Assembly: GCF_016583575.1 (NCBI RefSeq)
Contig: NZ_NRRG01000018.1
Coordinates: 1 to 64,000 of the forward strand
Direction: 5' to 3'
From: Thiocystis violacea
Lineage (GTDB): Bacteria; Pseudomonadota; Gammaproteobacteria; Chromatiales; Chromatiaceae
DNA length: 64,000 nucleotides
Numbering within the stretch: position 1 is the first letter of the stretch; the number at the start of each line of letters is the position of its first letter. The notes beneath the pieces are model-generated. The model made no database searches and was not told the DNA's origin. It saw only the letters and a list, made by a program, of their open reading frames with translations. The translations under genes and the position numbers were made by a program. Shown one piece after another: positions 1 through 8,949 of the stretch.

Positions 1-194
1 GAATGGCACTAAGATAAGCTAGCACCTATAAATATCAGCCACTTACGTGAAAGCCCGGATTTTGGCTACCGCCAAATCAGCGGATGCCCTCTGGAATTCC
101 CTAGATTCCGCTGGGTTCCGTAGGGCTTCTGGCTCGCAGATGGCTATGCAAGTAGCTGTTTTGTAGAGGTTACGCGCTTAACTTAGTGCCATTC
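1..194. mobile_element. Small element with terminal inverted repeats (MITE-like or IS remnant)
   Basis: The first bases GAATGGCACTAAG and the bases at 182-194 are exact inverted copies; with one mismatch the repeats extend to about 19 bp (1-19 and 176-194). The interior has no gene. It abuts the broken 3' end of the methylase/helicase gene, and its inner repeat supplies that gene's last five codons and its stop. The layout fits a non-autonomous element of about 194 bp. It could also be the end of a larger insertion sequence lying outside the window. The target duplication cannot be checked because the left flank is missing. Confidence 0.5.
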
Positions 195-2226
195 GGCTCT
201 GGGGGCTTTTACCGCCCTCCCCCTCGCTGTCAGTCACCTGGCGTTTTTGTCCCCCGCGTAGCGTCGAGTAAGTCGTAAAGAGGATGCCACGCTGTCGCTG
301 AATGTCTTGGGCGGGCGGGGTCTTACCTTGCCAAAAGACCATGTCGGAATCGCCGCCAACCCCGGAGTAGTCACGTCGAGCGTCCTCAATGAGCCCCTCG
401 CTGCACGAGACCCAAACCGCTTTGTCGCGACCTTGCATTAAGTTGTCGAGGAGTATCCCCGAGATCTCACGACCCTTGCCGACGCCGGTCCCGTCTCCAA
501 TAAAGAAGCCCTTGCGCTGTCCGTTGGGGAGAACCTCTTGATGGGCCTGACCGGCGTAGAGAACCGCCTCCAGTTGCGCCAGTGAGAGCAGTCCGCGCTC
601 CAGCGCTGGACGGGGAATATAGGGCTGATAGGCGGGTATCGGCGGCGCCACAGCACCCATTGCCGCACTTTGGACCAGCTTTCCAGGATGATCGTGGGCG
701 CCGGCGATGAAGAGCCGTTGCGGCCGATAGGTGGTGAAAACGGACTCGGTGAACTCGGCGAGTTGAGCGTCATCGCCAAAGCCAGAAACGACGGAGATCG
801 CTATGGGTTCAGCCTGGGTGAAAGGGCACTCAGGGAGGCTAAAATCTCCTCTAGGAGTTGCGCGGCTGCCTGGATCGGGTTGCTGTCCAGGTCGATCTCG
901 AACGGCTCCCCGAGGTCTGTTTGCGTCAGTAGGTGCATCGTCTCCTGGGGATGCGCTTGGAGCTTCGCCAGCAACAACTCTGGCTCCTCGATCGTCCGCA
1001 TCTCCAGCGCCGAGGACTCCAGGGCGTACCGAATCAGAGCCACGCTCGCCAGCTCGCTCGCCGGGCTCCACGCTAGATGACTCGCCTCCAAGATCTCTGC
1101 TGATCGCCGGTTGAGGCTGTGCAGGTTGAGGTTGCTGTGGGGGCTGGACGGGCTGGATTCGTGGGCGATCATGGCGAATAGACTCTAAAAGGGCGGGAAG
1201 ATCGGCGACGGAGTCGACGTGACCTGTGAGGACGGGCGCGACGGTTGGGCCGGTCTTGTCGATGACGAGAATGGCGTTATCGAAGGTCGTGCCGTACTTG
1301 CGGTACTCAGCGCCCGAGATCGCGATGACGGCGCGCACGGTATAGCGGGTCTCGATCTCCCTCCACCAGCCTCTGAACGCGGGGCGATCGTAGCGCATCC
1401 CCTCGCCAACGATGGCGACAAGACGGCCTCGATCCGCGAGCCTTTCCAGGGCTTGCTCCAAGTGCCGGGCGCCGTTGCTCGTCTTGCGCTGACCCTGAAC
1501 TCGGCCAGCCGTGGAACTGAATGGCGGGTTCATCACACATACCGTAGGAACGATGCCGCGCGGCAGGATGTTATGGATTTGCTCGGCGTTCTCTCGGTAG
1601 AGGGCTGCGTCTGGAAACAGAGCGGATAGAACCTCGTGGCGCCGCTCGGCCAGCTCGTTGAGAACAAGATCGGCGCCCGCGATCTGACCCCAGAACGCGA
1701 GATCGCCAGTACCGGCCGATGGTTCGAGCATCACATCGTCGGGGCCGACGCCCGCGACCCAATTCGCGACAAACGACAAAGCGGGCGGCGTGCTGAACTG
1801 CTGAAACTCGTCCTGCTCTTGGTCCCTCCGCGTCTGGGTGGGCAGTCGCTGCACGAGCGCTGTGAGGACGGACGCCTCTTCGGCGACCTGGGACGCAGTG
1901 AGGAGCGGCCAATCGGCGGATCTGGTGCGGCGAAGATGGAGACTGACAGCAACCTCCAAGGCGTCGTAGGCGTCTTTGCTGAGCCAGACTCCATCGGTCA
2001 GTGTCCCGCCGAACACATCCGTCGCCTCGGTGTTGAGGCGACGCGGACTGATGTCCTCACCGGCAGCGATCAGATCGGCGAGGCGCTGAGCGAGCGCGAA
2101 GCGCGGAGAGACGGCCGCCGCGATGAATGGTGGAATGGACGGGGCCGAATGAGCTGCGAACCAGTCGTCGAAGTTGAATGCCATTTGATCGGAATTGGGT
2201 CGGGCGGGTCGTCGTGCCATAGCCAT
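178..2226 (-). pseudogene. N6-adenine methylase / strawberry-notch helicase fusion, 3' truncated
   Basis: The product is a plasmid-borne methylase-helicase fusion of the kind found in conjugative elements. The N-terminal half has an adenine-methylase fold with the SAM motif EPSAGTGDLAF and the catalytic NPPF motif. A Pro/Gly/Arg-rich linker follows, then the start of a strawberry-notch AAA domain with the Walker A motif GDGTGVGKGR. The helicase domain stops soon after ILFTTYSTLR, before the DEAD-like box and all later motifs, so more than half of the usual protein (commonly over 1,300 residues) is missing. The last codons and stop come from the inverted repeat at 176-194. The start at 2226 follows a CGGAGAG ribosome site, 23 bases after the traD-like gene. 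The methylase half may still be made. The role of this family in plasmid biology is not settled. Confidence 0.8.
801..1172 (-). CDS. Nested gene in the methylase/helicase linker; relative of the 29.3-kb gene
   Basis: A 123-codon frame lies entirely inside the methylase/helicase gene, on the same strand and in a different frame. Its product closely resembles the protein encoded at 29321-29665: shared blocks include ELASVALIR, TDLGEPFEIDLD and NPIQAAAQLL (DPIQAAAQLL in the relative), with well over half of the residues identical across about 95 positions. The host protein's own sequence here is low-complexity Pro/Gly/Arg linker, as expected when one frame is constrained and the other is tolerant. 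No strong ribosome site is seen before the ATG. It may be a translated overprinted gene or a copy inserted without breaking the host frame. Function unknown. Confidence 0.6.
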   Translation of the reverse strand: MIAHESSPSSPHSNLNLHSLNRRSAEILEASHLAWSPASELASVALIRYALESSALEMRTIEEPELLLAKLQAHPQETMHLLTQTDLGEPFEIDLDSNPIQAAAQLLEEILASLSALSPRLNP

Positions 2227-2249
2227 CTCTCCGGATCGTCTGCACTGCG

Positions 2250-2438
2250 TCAGTCGAGGGCGCTATCCACGGCGTCCGCAAGCCCGACTGCGTCCTCCTC
2301 AAATGCGCCGGCCCTCTCTGCTTCGTCGGGGTCGAAGTCGATCGTCGTGCCCGGAAGCTCCGAGTCGGTCAGCTTATCGTTCAGGGCAGCGGCTGCCGCC
2401 TGGTCGTGGGACGGGGTCTCAGGGTCACGTGTGGTCAT
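2250..2438 (-). CDS. traD: Small acidic TraD-like conjugation protein
   Basis: This encodes a 62-residue acidic protein with the core SELPGTTIDFDPDEAERAG. Its ATG overlaps the topoisomerase stop codon (ATGA), so translation is probably coupled. In the RP4 Tra1 operon a small gene, traD, directly follows traE (topoisomerase III), and this gene has the same place and orientation. The name rests on position rather than on a recognised motif. A longer frame begins further upstream inside the topoisomerase gene, but the coupled ATG is preferred. No catalytic residues are apparent. Confidence 0.6.
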   Translation of the reverse strand: MTTRDPETPSHDQAAAAALNDKLTDSELPGTTIDFDPDEAERAGAFEEDAVGLADAVDSALD

Positions 2439-4573
2439 GGTGTCACCTGTGCGGCTTGGGTATGAGTGGCCGTCCTTGCTTCCGCGCTTGCGTAGTCGGG
2501 CTTTCCAGCGACTTCGCGGTAGGACTGGGTGCAACTTGGGTAGGCGCTACAGCTCCACCAGTAACCGGAGTGGGCGTGTAGCTTGGCGAGCCCCCTACCC
2601 CTCTTCTGCGAAGGCTTCTTGCTTTGCAGACGGCGCAGGCCTGCGCCGCATACATGGCACTTGAAGTCCTCGGAGACAGGCGCCCGCTCAAGGCGCTTGG
2701 CAGCCGCGACAACAACGGCGCCATCGTTCGCTTGCGCGACCTGCGCGCGGATGAAATCGGCTTGCTTGGCAAGAAAGGCGGGTAACGAGCCTTCCCCTTT
2801 CTCGATCGCGGAGAGAAAACGCTCGTTGATCGCAGTAAGAACCGGGCTCTTTACGACGGTGGGCAGTGCGTCAACGATGCCTCGACCAAGCGCAGAACTG
2901 ACGATGGACTTGCCCTGCGTCACGAGGAGTTCGCGCCGCTTGAGTTCGGCGATGATGGCCGCTCGCGTCGCTGACGTGCCGATTCCGTCGCCCTCGCGGA
3001 GTATTTTGCGATGCTGCGGATCTTCGACATAGCGATGGATTTGCTCCATCGCTTGGATCAAGGTGCCCTCTGTGTAGGGGGCGGGCGGTCTGGTCTTTGC
3101 GGACTTGCGCTCCGCTTCAACGCATTGCACTGGATCTTGAGACTGCATGACGGGCAACGACTGCGCGGCATCGAGCGCCTCTTGAGATTTGTCTTGATCG
3201 TCGTACGCCTCGGCGAAGACCGCGCGCCAACCCGGCTCGGTCACCACGCAGCCACGGGAGAAAAACAGCTCGTCGTTGACGCAGACTTCGACAACGGTTT
3301 CGAGATAGCTGTGAGCGGGATAGAACTGCGCCAGGTAGCGGCGAACGATGAGATCGTAGGTATGGCGCTCAATGGGCGACAGCGCATTCGCGTTGCCGTG
3401 GTACTGCGTAGGGATAATGCCGTGGTGAGCGGAGATCTTGCGGTCGTCCCATGTCTTGGATTTGATCTGCGGGTCAGCGCCATCAATCAGTGGGCCGAAG
3501 TCCGGCAGCACGGCGCGCAACGCGACGAGCACTTGCGGTGCGTCGGCATGCTGACACTCCGGCAGATAGGCGCAATCGGTACGCGGGTAAGACGTCAGCT
3601 TGTGGGTCTCGTACAGCGCCTGGGCAGCGGCGAGAACTTGTTCGGCGGTGTAGCCCCAGCGCCGGGACGCCTCCACGGTGAGATCGGACAACGCAAAGGA
3701 CAGCGGCTTCCGCTGCTGCTTGGGTTCGGTGCTATAGCTGCTCACGACCCCCGTTTGCCCGTTCACCTTGGTAACGATCGCGTCGGCAACCGCACCATCG
3801 ACAAGACGACCCTCGCTGTCGAACCCCGCCTGATCGTCTTGCGGTTTCCAAGTCACGCGGAAACGACCGCCCGCATGGGCGGCGGTCGCGTGTAGGGTGA
3901 AGTACGGCACGGGCCGAAAGGCTTCGATCTGACGATCGCGATCAACGACAAGCGCGAGTGTCGGTGTTTGGACGCGCCCGACTGGCAAGAGCGCGTCGCA
4001 ACCGCCACGACGCGCTCTCAGGGTGTAGGCGCGGCTGAGGTTCATCCCGATTAACCAGTCCGCACAGCTGCGTGCGGTAGCGGCGTCGGCAAATCCGCGA
4101 TAACCCCCGTTGGGAGCAAGGGTACTAAGTCCGCGCTGGATCGAGGCAGGATCTTGCGCGGACACCCAGAACCTCGTCACAGGAAGCTGACAGCGAAACT
4201 GCTGGAGAACCTCGTCAACGAGGAGCTGTCCCTCGCGGTCAGGATCTCCAGCGTGGACGACAGCCGCCGCTTGAGTGAGCAGCCGTTTGATCACAGCCAA
4301 CTGATCCTTGGAGTCGGCGCGGGGCTGGAATATCCAAGTCTTAGGGATGATAGGCAGGTCGTCGATGCGCCACACCTTCCGCCCGCTAGTGGTCCGGGGC
4401 ACGTCATCATGCGTGTATTCATCAGGGCCGGCTTGCTCGAACATATGCCCGAAGCACCACGTGACAACGTTGTCACCCTGGCAGTTAATACAGCCATCCG
4501 CACGCGACACGACACCCAGCTCGGCTGCGATCGACTTGGCGACCGAGGGCTTTTCCGCGATCCACAAACGCAT
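2435..4573 (-). CDS. traE: DNA topoisomerase III (TraE-like)
   Basis: This is a type IA topoisomerase of 712 residues that cuts and passes single DNA strands, probably acting on plasmid DNA during transfer. The N-terminal TOPRIM domain has RLWIAEKPSVAKS and the acidic motif GDPDREGQ. The catalytic tyrosine is in TSYPRTD. The C-terminus has a four-cysteine zinc ribbon (CHVC, then CSAYPSC). The start at 4573 follows a GGAGGG site seven bases away and gives the usual MRLWIAEKP opening; an upstream in-frame ATG at 4609 would overlap traF and lacks such a site. It lies between traF and the small traD-like gene, as in RP4. Confidence 0.93.
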   Translation of the reverse strand: MRLWIAEKPSVAKSIAAELGVVSRADGCINCQGDNVVTWCFGHMFEQAGPDEYTHDDVPRTTSGRKVWRIDDLPIIPKTWIFQPRADSKDQLAVIKRLLTQAAAVVHAGDPDREGQLLVDEVLQQFRCQLPVTRFWVSAQDPASIQRGLSTLAPNGGYRGFADAATARSCADWLIGMNLSRAYTLRARRGGCDALLPVGRVQTPTLALVVDRDRQIEAFRPVPYFTLHATAAHAGGRFRVTWKPQDDQAGFDSEGRLVDGAVADAIVTKVNGQTGVVSSYSTEPKQQRKPLSFALSDLTVEASRRWGYTAEQVLAAAQALYETHKLTSYPRTDCAYLPECQHADAPQVLVALRAVLPDFGPLIDGADPQIKSKTWDDRKISAHHGIIPTQYHGNANALSPIERHTYDLIVRRYLAQFYPAHSYLETVVEVCVNDELFFSRGCVVTEPGWRAVFAEAYDDQDKSQEALDAAQSLPVMQSQDPVQCVEAERKSAKTRPPAPYTEGTLIQAMEQIHRYVEDPQHRKILREGDGIGTSATRAAIIAELKRRELLVTQGKSIVSSALGRGIVDALPTVVKSPVLTAINERFLSAIEKGEGSLPAFLAKQADFIRAQVAQANDGAVVVAAAKRLERAPVSEDFKCHVCGAGLRRLQSKKPSQKRGRGLAKLHAHSGYWWSCSAYPSCTQSYREVAGKPDYASAEARTATHTQAAQVTP

Positions 4574-4596
4574 ACGTCCCTCCACGTTTCTGTTGT

Positions 4597-5127
4597 TCAG
4601 AAGGTCCACACTGGCTGCAAGACCGACATAACTTGTGACCGGTCGCTGAGGCCAAAATAGCGAGCGTCGAAGGATGTGTCGCTCGAATCTGAGAGCAGCA
4701 AGAGCGCGGATTCAGGCAGGGAACGGACATGGAGCCGGAGCAGAGGCAGAGTGCGGCCGTCGAGGTCAGTAGACCGTTGGGCGCTGTGGGGAACTCTGAC
4801 GCCATTAACCTGAATCCCCTCTGGCTGAATATCTACATCGTCACCTTTAGCGGCTAAAACACGCTTGATGAGGTAACCGTAGCCGCTCTGGCAGAATCCT
4901 GCACCGATATAACCTCGTAACTTCGCTATATCGAAAATTTTAGATCTTGGCGGGCAGAATGCCACATATTCGCCTTGAGTGATAGACGCGCATGACGTCC
5001 AGTACAGACCGAGGGGCGCACTGCGTGTGAGATTGACCCGAGCGCCCGCGAGGTAGATGGCAGAGGCGACGGCTAGGACAACAACAAAGGCCGCAGCAAA
5101 GCGTCGAGCGAGAGCCTCGCTCCTCAC
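4597..5127 (-). CDS. traF: Conjugal signal peptidase TraF (S26 family)
   Basis: This is a 176-residue membrane serine peptidase of the TraF branch of the S26 family. In RP4 this enzyme trims and circularises the TrbC pilin. There is one N-terminal membrane segment (about residues 8-28). The catalytic serine lies in LTRSAPLGLYW and the catalytic lysine in YLIKRVLAAKGD. The start is a GTG whose bases overlap the traG stop (GTGA), implying coupled translation. The predicted substrate, a TrbC pilin with a matching AEIA site, is encoded at 18374-18760. A KorB operator copy lies inside the gene at 4846-4858. Confidence 0.92.
   Translation of the reverse strand: MRSEALARRFAAAFVVVLAVASAIYLAGARVNLTRSAPLGLYWTSCASITQGEYVAFCPPRSKIFDIAKLRGYIGAGFCQSGYGYLIKRVLAAKGDDVDIQPEGIQVNGVRVPHSAQRSTDLDGRTLPLLRLHVRSLPESALLLLSDSSDTSFDARYFGLSDRSQVMSVLQPVWTF
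4846..4858. promoter_or_regulatory. KorB operator copy inside traF
   Basis: The 13-bp sequence TTTAGCGGCTAAA matches the IncP KorB operator consensus exactly. It lies within the traF coding region, so it may help spread KorB along the plasmid rather than block a promoter directly. RK2 also carries KorB sites inside genes. Confidence 0.75.
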
Positions 5128-7028
5128 AACCGCACCTCGGTCTCTGGAGGGCTGAATGTGTCACTGCGGTCAGGGGCCGGTACAACAGCGCGAGCCGTGA
5201 ACACACGATCCTGGAAGTACAGCGGCTGCCGGCCGTAGATCGCGGGATAGCCAGCGACATAGATGAGCATGTCGCCCGCTTCTGTGATTCTTCCTGCCCC
5301 GTCCTTGAGCGGTCCTTTCATCCGCATGATTTCGTCTGCGTTCATCAGGTTGCGCTGCACTTCCTGATAGGTGCGCGAAACTTGCGTAAGTACCGCAGAC
5401 AGGCGTTTGCCGCTCGTGGTGATTTGCTCTTTGACGACAGTAGTCGGCCCCGTCAGCCGGGATAAATGGTCCGCTGTCTCGATGCGGTTCGGCTGAAAGG
5501 CGTTCTGGACGTGGCAATTGGACGTGATGGTCTCGTCGGGGCCGTACCCAGTCTCGCGACTGCGAAGCTGATTGAGATCCTGACATATCAGGTAGCACTT
5601 GATCCCATAGCCAGCCAGAAAGGCCAGCGACTCTTGCAGTATTTCGAGCTTTCCTAAACTCGGAAACTCATCGAAGAGGCACAGAAGTCTGTGTTTATAG
5701 GAGGCGACAGCCTGACCTTGATCGAACTCCAGACGACCGGCGAGAACACGGAGCGCCATGGAGAGCAGAACGCGAACAAGGGGACGAAGCCGCGTCTTGT
5801 CGGTCGGGGTCGTGACGATATAGAGGGACACGGGGTCGTCACGCTGCATCAGATCGCGGACGCGGAAATCCGACCGACTGACGGAGCGAGCCACGACAGG
5901 ATCGCGATAGAGCGCCAGATAACTCTTGGCCGTGCTTAGGACGCTTCCTGCTTCCTCTTCCGGCCGATCCATCATATCCCGAGCGGCGGCGGCAACCAGG
6001 GGATGGGACTCGCCAGAGTCGAGGTGGGAATAGGTCGCCATCTCCATCCAAACCTCGGCCACACCGCGATCGGGGTCGGAGACAAGCGCGTCGACGGCGG
6101 GCAGGGTGGCAAGAGTGCCTTCACGTACCCGACGATAGAGTACGTGCAAGATCAATCCGCAGATCAAGGCCCAAGCGGTCTTTTGCCAGTGACTCTCCAG
6201 ACCGCGACCATCGGGATCCACGATGAGCGACGCGAGATTTTGAGCGTCACCAACTTCATTTTCGCTGCCTATCCGCACTTCATCGAGCGGGTTCCAATGT
6301 ACTGTGCCGTTCATTGATGCGGGCTCGAAGCGCAAGACCTTCTGCCCCGCGTACCGCTTACGCCAGCCTGCCGTGAGTGCATATAGCTCACCTTTCAGGT
6401 CGGTGATAAGGGCGCTCTCGGTCCAGGAAAGAAGCGTGGGCAGGACAAGGGAGACGCCCTTGCCGCTGCGTGTGGGCGCGTAGGTGAGAACGTGCTCAGG
6501 GCCATTGTGCCGTAGGTAATGAAGACGCCCGCGCCGATCGACCCAGCCACCAACGTAGACCCCTCCCGCAGGGGCGGGACGACCCAAGATGGGCGCGAGG
6601 AAACCGGGCGAAGGAAGGATGCCTGCGCGCCGGAGATCGTTATCGTCAGCCCAACGTGCGGAACCGTGGAGAGAGGAGTAGGGGATAGATGAGTGCGTTT
6701 GCAAGATAGTGGCAAGCGCCAAAAGCAATACGCCTACGGCGGCCACGGCTACGCCAACAGAACCAGATTGTAAAAATAGATCTGGGTACGCCTCGTGCCA
6801 CCAGTATGCCCACTGGACGATAGCCCAAGGGACGTAAACGTGGTCGATAAGCGGGCCGAAGTTGAAGCTCGCGCCAAGGATCGCTTGATAACTGAGCCTT
6901 GCGGCGCACATCTGCGTGGCGACCTGCATACCCGCGAGGAGTGAGAGGGCGAAGAAGACAAGCCTTCCAGCGTACCGGCGCGGTGCGCCGATCCGGGGTT
7001 TTGTACCTGGGGTTGGTGTTGTATTCAT
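5124..7028 (-). CDS. traG: Type IV coupling protein TraG (VirD4 family)
   Basis: This is the hexameric inner-membrane ATPase that links the relaxosome to the mating channel. The protein has 634 residues, with two N-terminal membrane segments (about 25-45 and 85-110), Walker A in APTRSGKGVSLVLP near residue 183, and Walker B in LCLFDEFPSLGK. The C-terminal part carries the conserved coupling-protein motifs around YQEVQRNLMNADEIMRM. The start at 7028 follows a GGAGTGACCG site. It overlaps traF at its 3' end and follows traI by 28 bases, the same order as RP4. Confidence 0.95.
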   Translation of the reverse strand: MNTTPTPGTKPRIGAPRRYAGRLVFFALSLLAGMQVATQMCAARLSYQAILGASFNFGPLIDHVYVPWAIVQWAYWWHEAYPDLFLQSGSVGVAVAAVGVLLLALATILQTHSSIPYSSLHGSARWADDNDLRRAGILPSPGFLAPILGRPAPAGGVYVGGWVDRRGRLHYLRHNGPEHVLTYAPTRSGKGVSLVLPTLLSWTESALITDLKGELYALTAGWRKRYAGQKVLRFEPASMNGTVHWNPLDEVRIGSENEVGDAQNLASLIVDPDGRGLESHWQKTAWALICGLILHVLYRRVREGTLATLPAVDALVSDPDRGVAEVWMEMATYSHLDSGESHPLVAAAARDMMDRPEEEAGSVLSTAKSYLALYRDPVVARSVSRSDFRVRDLMQRDDPVSLYIVTTPTDKTRLRPLVRVLLSMALRVLAGRLEFDQGQAVASYKHRLLCLFDEFPSLGKLEILQESLAFLAGYGIKCYLICQDLNQLRSRETGYGPDETITSNCHVQNAFQPNRIETADHLSRLTGPTTVVKEQITTSGKRLSAVLTQVSRTYQEVQRNLMNADEIMRMKGPLKDGAGRITEAGDMLIYVAGYPAIYGRQPLYFQDRVFTARAVVPAPDRSDTFSPPETEVRL

Positions 7029-7056
7029 CGGTCACTCCATTGCATTTCGAAAGGGA

Positions 7057-8949
7057 TTAGCGTGAGCGCTTAGGGCTCTTCGGGGTCGCGGTGCGCGGAT
7101 GGCGTTGGCGCTGAACAGCTCCGGTCGATGTAACGGTGATGGGCGCTCCGATGTGGAGTTTGTCGAATCGCTCCGCGTTCGCGGCCGTGACAGGGAGAAT
7201 CAGGATCTCGTTACAGGGAGAGCGGAGTAGGGCTAAGGGGTGGCCATCGACACGACGGAACCCAGCCCATGTCAGCGCCTCACGACTCGCGACATACCTC
7301 TTGTGTTTCGGTATATCGACTCCTAGTGCGCGTTTCGATTCCCGCTCGGCCAGATAGCGCTCGGCGGCCAGATTGGCGTCGGTCAGAGCGTTGTCTCCGC
7401 CAGCGTCGTGCCGTCGCAAAGAATGAGCTGGTTCGGCTCTTTGGAACTCCAGACGATCAGGTACATCGCGCGGCAATAGCACTTCACTTCCTTGGGTGAA
7501 GCGAACCACAGGGACAGAGGACAGTGTTCGCAGACCGTCGCGGCGGTGGGGCGGCGGGAGGGATCCAAGGCGCCAAGGGTCAGGCTGCTGGCCGACCTGC
7601 CTGATTGATCGCCCTCCAAGGGCGACGGGTGCGCGATCGGTGCCTCGCTCAGAACTGTGAACGGCAGCTCTACGGGAACGGTCGGCAGAGGCTCGTTCGT
7701 TAGAGCCGCGAGGGCCTCGTCGATTGCGCTGAGATCCTGATTGTGGCTGTCTGTCATGAGTGGCTTTTGAGAAGGTTGAAGGGTCGCGTTCCTGAACCCA
7801 GTCGCTCCAAGTGGTGCGCCGGTGGGTAGTACGAACCTGGTGAATTTGCTCGCGGCATTGCAGGCGCGCTGCCGCGAGGTCGGATTTGAGCGCTCTGCGT
7901 GCTTGCGCGTAGAGCAACCGCTTGTTGGCGGCGCTATCCCCAAGCAACTGGATGGCCGCGCGTCGCAAGCGGCTCTTTCGGAGCGCTGCTGCGATCCCCT
8001 CATCTCGGGTCAGCCTCGCGGCGCGCACCCCGGAAAAGGAATCTGTCGCTGCCTTATCCATCTGTGCCTGATATTCCTGCCAGAGGGCCGCCCGGCTCTC
8101 TTGAAGCGGTGCCAGCGGGGGAGCCCGGCGATAGCGGAGTCCGCGACCAGCGACCGGATCGTCATCTTGTTCGACCACCAGCAAACGGGGGTCGAGTACG
8201 CCGAGCCGGCCCTCCAGGGCTGGCTTAGAAAGATCCCTAGCAACCGTGCTCGCCTTGACGCGCGGCCCCTCGTCTACCTCGAAAACAAGCCCGCTGCCGC
8301 GCAGACAGGGGCGCACCCCATGCGCTAAAAGGACGTCCCGAAACTGCTCCCACGAGGATGCTGCGCGCAAGTCTGACAAGCAGACATCTCGTACCCAAGT
8401 GGCGAGCGACTCAAGCCCCGAGTGTCGATCGATGTCCGCGACGCGCGCCGAGGACACCGAGCGCTGCGCCTGATGATTGGTGACCTGTAACCCGTACTCC
8501 CGCTCTAACTGCGAGCACACAAGCCCAAGCGTGCGGTAATCGCGTCGTGGCTGGTGAATAGTCCGCCGATGGGGGTGGATCTTGTTGATCGCGACATGGA
8601 CGTGAAGGTGGTCGGTGTCACCGTGCACGACGCTGATGCGTTGATGCTCTCCATAGCCCAACGCGACACAAAGGCGTTGTTCTATCTGGCGGACGACATC
8701 AGGGGTGGGACGCTCGCCGGGAGGGAAGGAGATGACGAGGTGATAGGTCTTGTCGCTCTTGGCGCGAGTGTTCTCGGCTTGCGTGGCGATCATCTCTTTC
8801 ACAACGCCTGTGACGGTTGTCGCGACACAGTTTGTCGCGGTAATGGCCCCGACGCGGTTGGATGTGTCTTGCTCATCAGTGAGGTACCTGACCAGCTCGT
8901 CCATGCGCGATTTCCGGAGGTTGCTTATAGGGACATGCTTGGCGATCAC
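7057..8949 (-). CDS. traI: Relaxase TraI (MobP, IncP type)
   Basis: This relaxase nicks oriT, stays bound to the DNA 5' end and pilots the strand into the recipient. It has 630 residues. The N-terminal relaxase domain shows the metal-binding histidine motif HGDTDHLHVHVAINK and, upstream, THLVISFPPGE-like relaxase sequence (YHLVISFPPGERP). The catalytic tyrosine is probably in the first 30 residues (RYLTDEQ). The middle is Arg/Ser-rich and low in complexity exactly where the traH-like frame is nested. A folded C-terminal segment follows (about 540-610). The GTG start overlaps the traJ stop (GTGA). oriT lies just beyond traJ, at 9385-9485. Confidence 0.92.
   Translation of the reverse strand: MIAKHVPISNLRKSRMDELVRYLTDEQDTSNRVGAITATNCVATTVTGVVKEMIATQAENTRAKSDKTYHLVISFPPGERPTPDVVRQIEQRLCVALGYGEHQRISVVHGDTDHLHVHVAINKIHPHRRTIHQPRRDYRTLGLVCSQLEREYGLQVTNHQAQRSVSSARVADIDRHSGLESLATWVRDVCLSDLRAASSWEQFRDVLLAHGVRPCLRGSGLVFEVDEGPRVKASTVARDLSKPALEGRLGVLDPRLLVVEQDDDPVAGRGLRYRRAPPLAPLQESRAALWQEYQAQMDKAATDSFSGVRAARLTRDEGIAAALRKSRLRRAAIQLLGDSAANKRLLYAQARRALKSDLAAARLQCREQIHQVRTTHRRTTWSDWVQERDPSTFSKATHDRQPQSGSQRNRRGPRGSNERASADRSRRAAVHSSERGTDRAPVALGGRSIRQVGQQPDPWRLGSLPPPHRRDGLRTLSSVPVVRFTQGSEVLLPRDVPDRLEFQRAEPAHSLRRHDAGGDNALTDANLAAERYLAERESKRALGVDIPKHKRYVASREALTWAGFRRVDGHPLALLRSPCNEILILPVTAANAERFDKLHIGAPITVTSTGAVQRQRHPRTATPKSPKRSR
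7383..7757 (-). CDS. traH: TraH-like gene nested inside traI
   Basis: A 124-residue frame lies wholly within traI in another frame. The product has an acidic N-terminus and a cysteine-rich core: CEHCPLSLWF, then KEVKCYCRAMYLIVW and a final Cys in ILCDG. Evenly spaced cysteines and tryptophans in a non-primary frame argue for real coding. In RP4, traH is likewise fully nested in traI and helps stabilise the relaxosome, so the position supports the name. The ATG at 7757 has only a weak ribosome site, so the start is uncertain. The traI product is low-complexity here, consistent with overprinting. Confidence 0.7.
   Translation of the reverse strand: MTDSHNQDLSAIDEALAALTNEPLPTVPVELPFTVLSEAPIAHPSPLEGDQSGRSASSLTLGALDPSRRPTAATVCEHCPLSLWFASPKEVKCYCRAMYLIVWSSKEPNQLILCDGTTLAETTL

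Noticed and set aside
1636..2664. 342-codon plus-strand frame opposite the methylase
   Set aside because: Antisense to the SAM and NPPF motifs and crossing into the traD-like gene; no domain seen.
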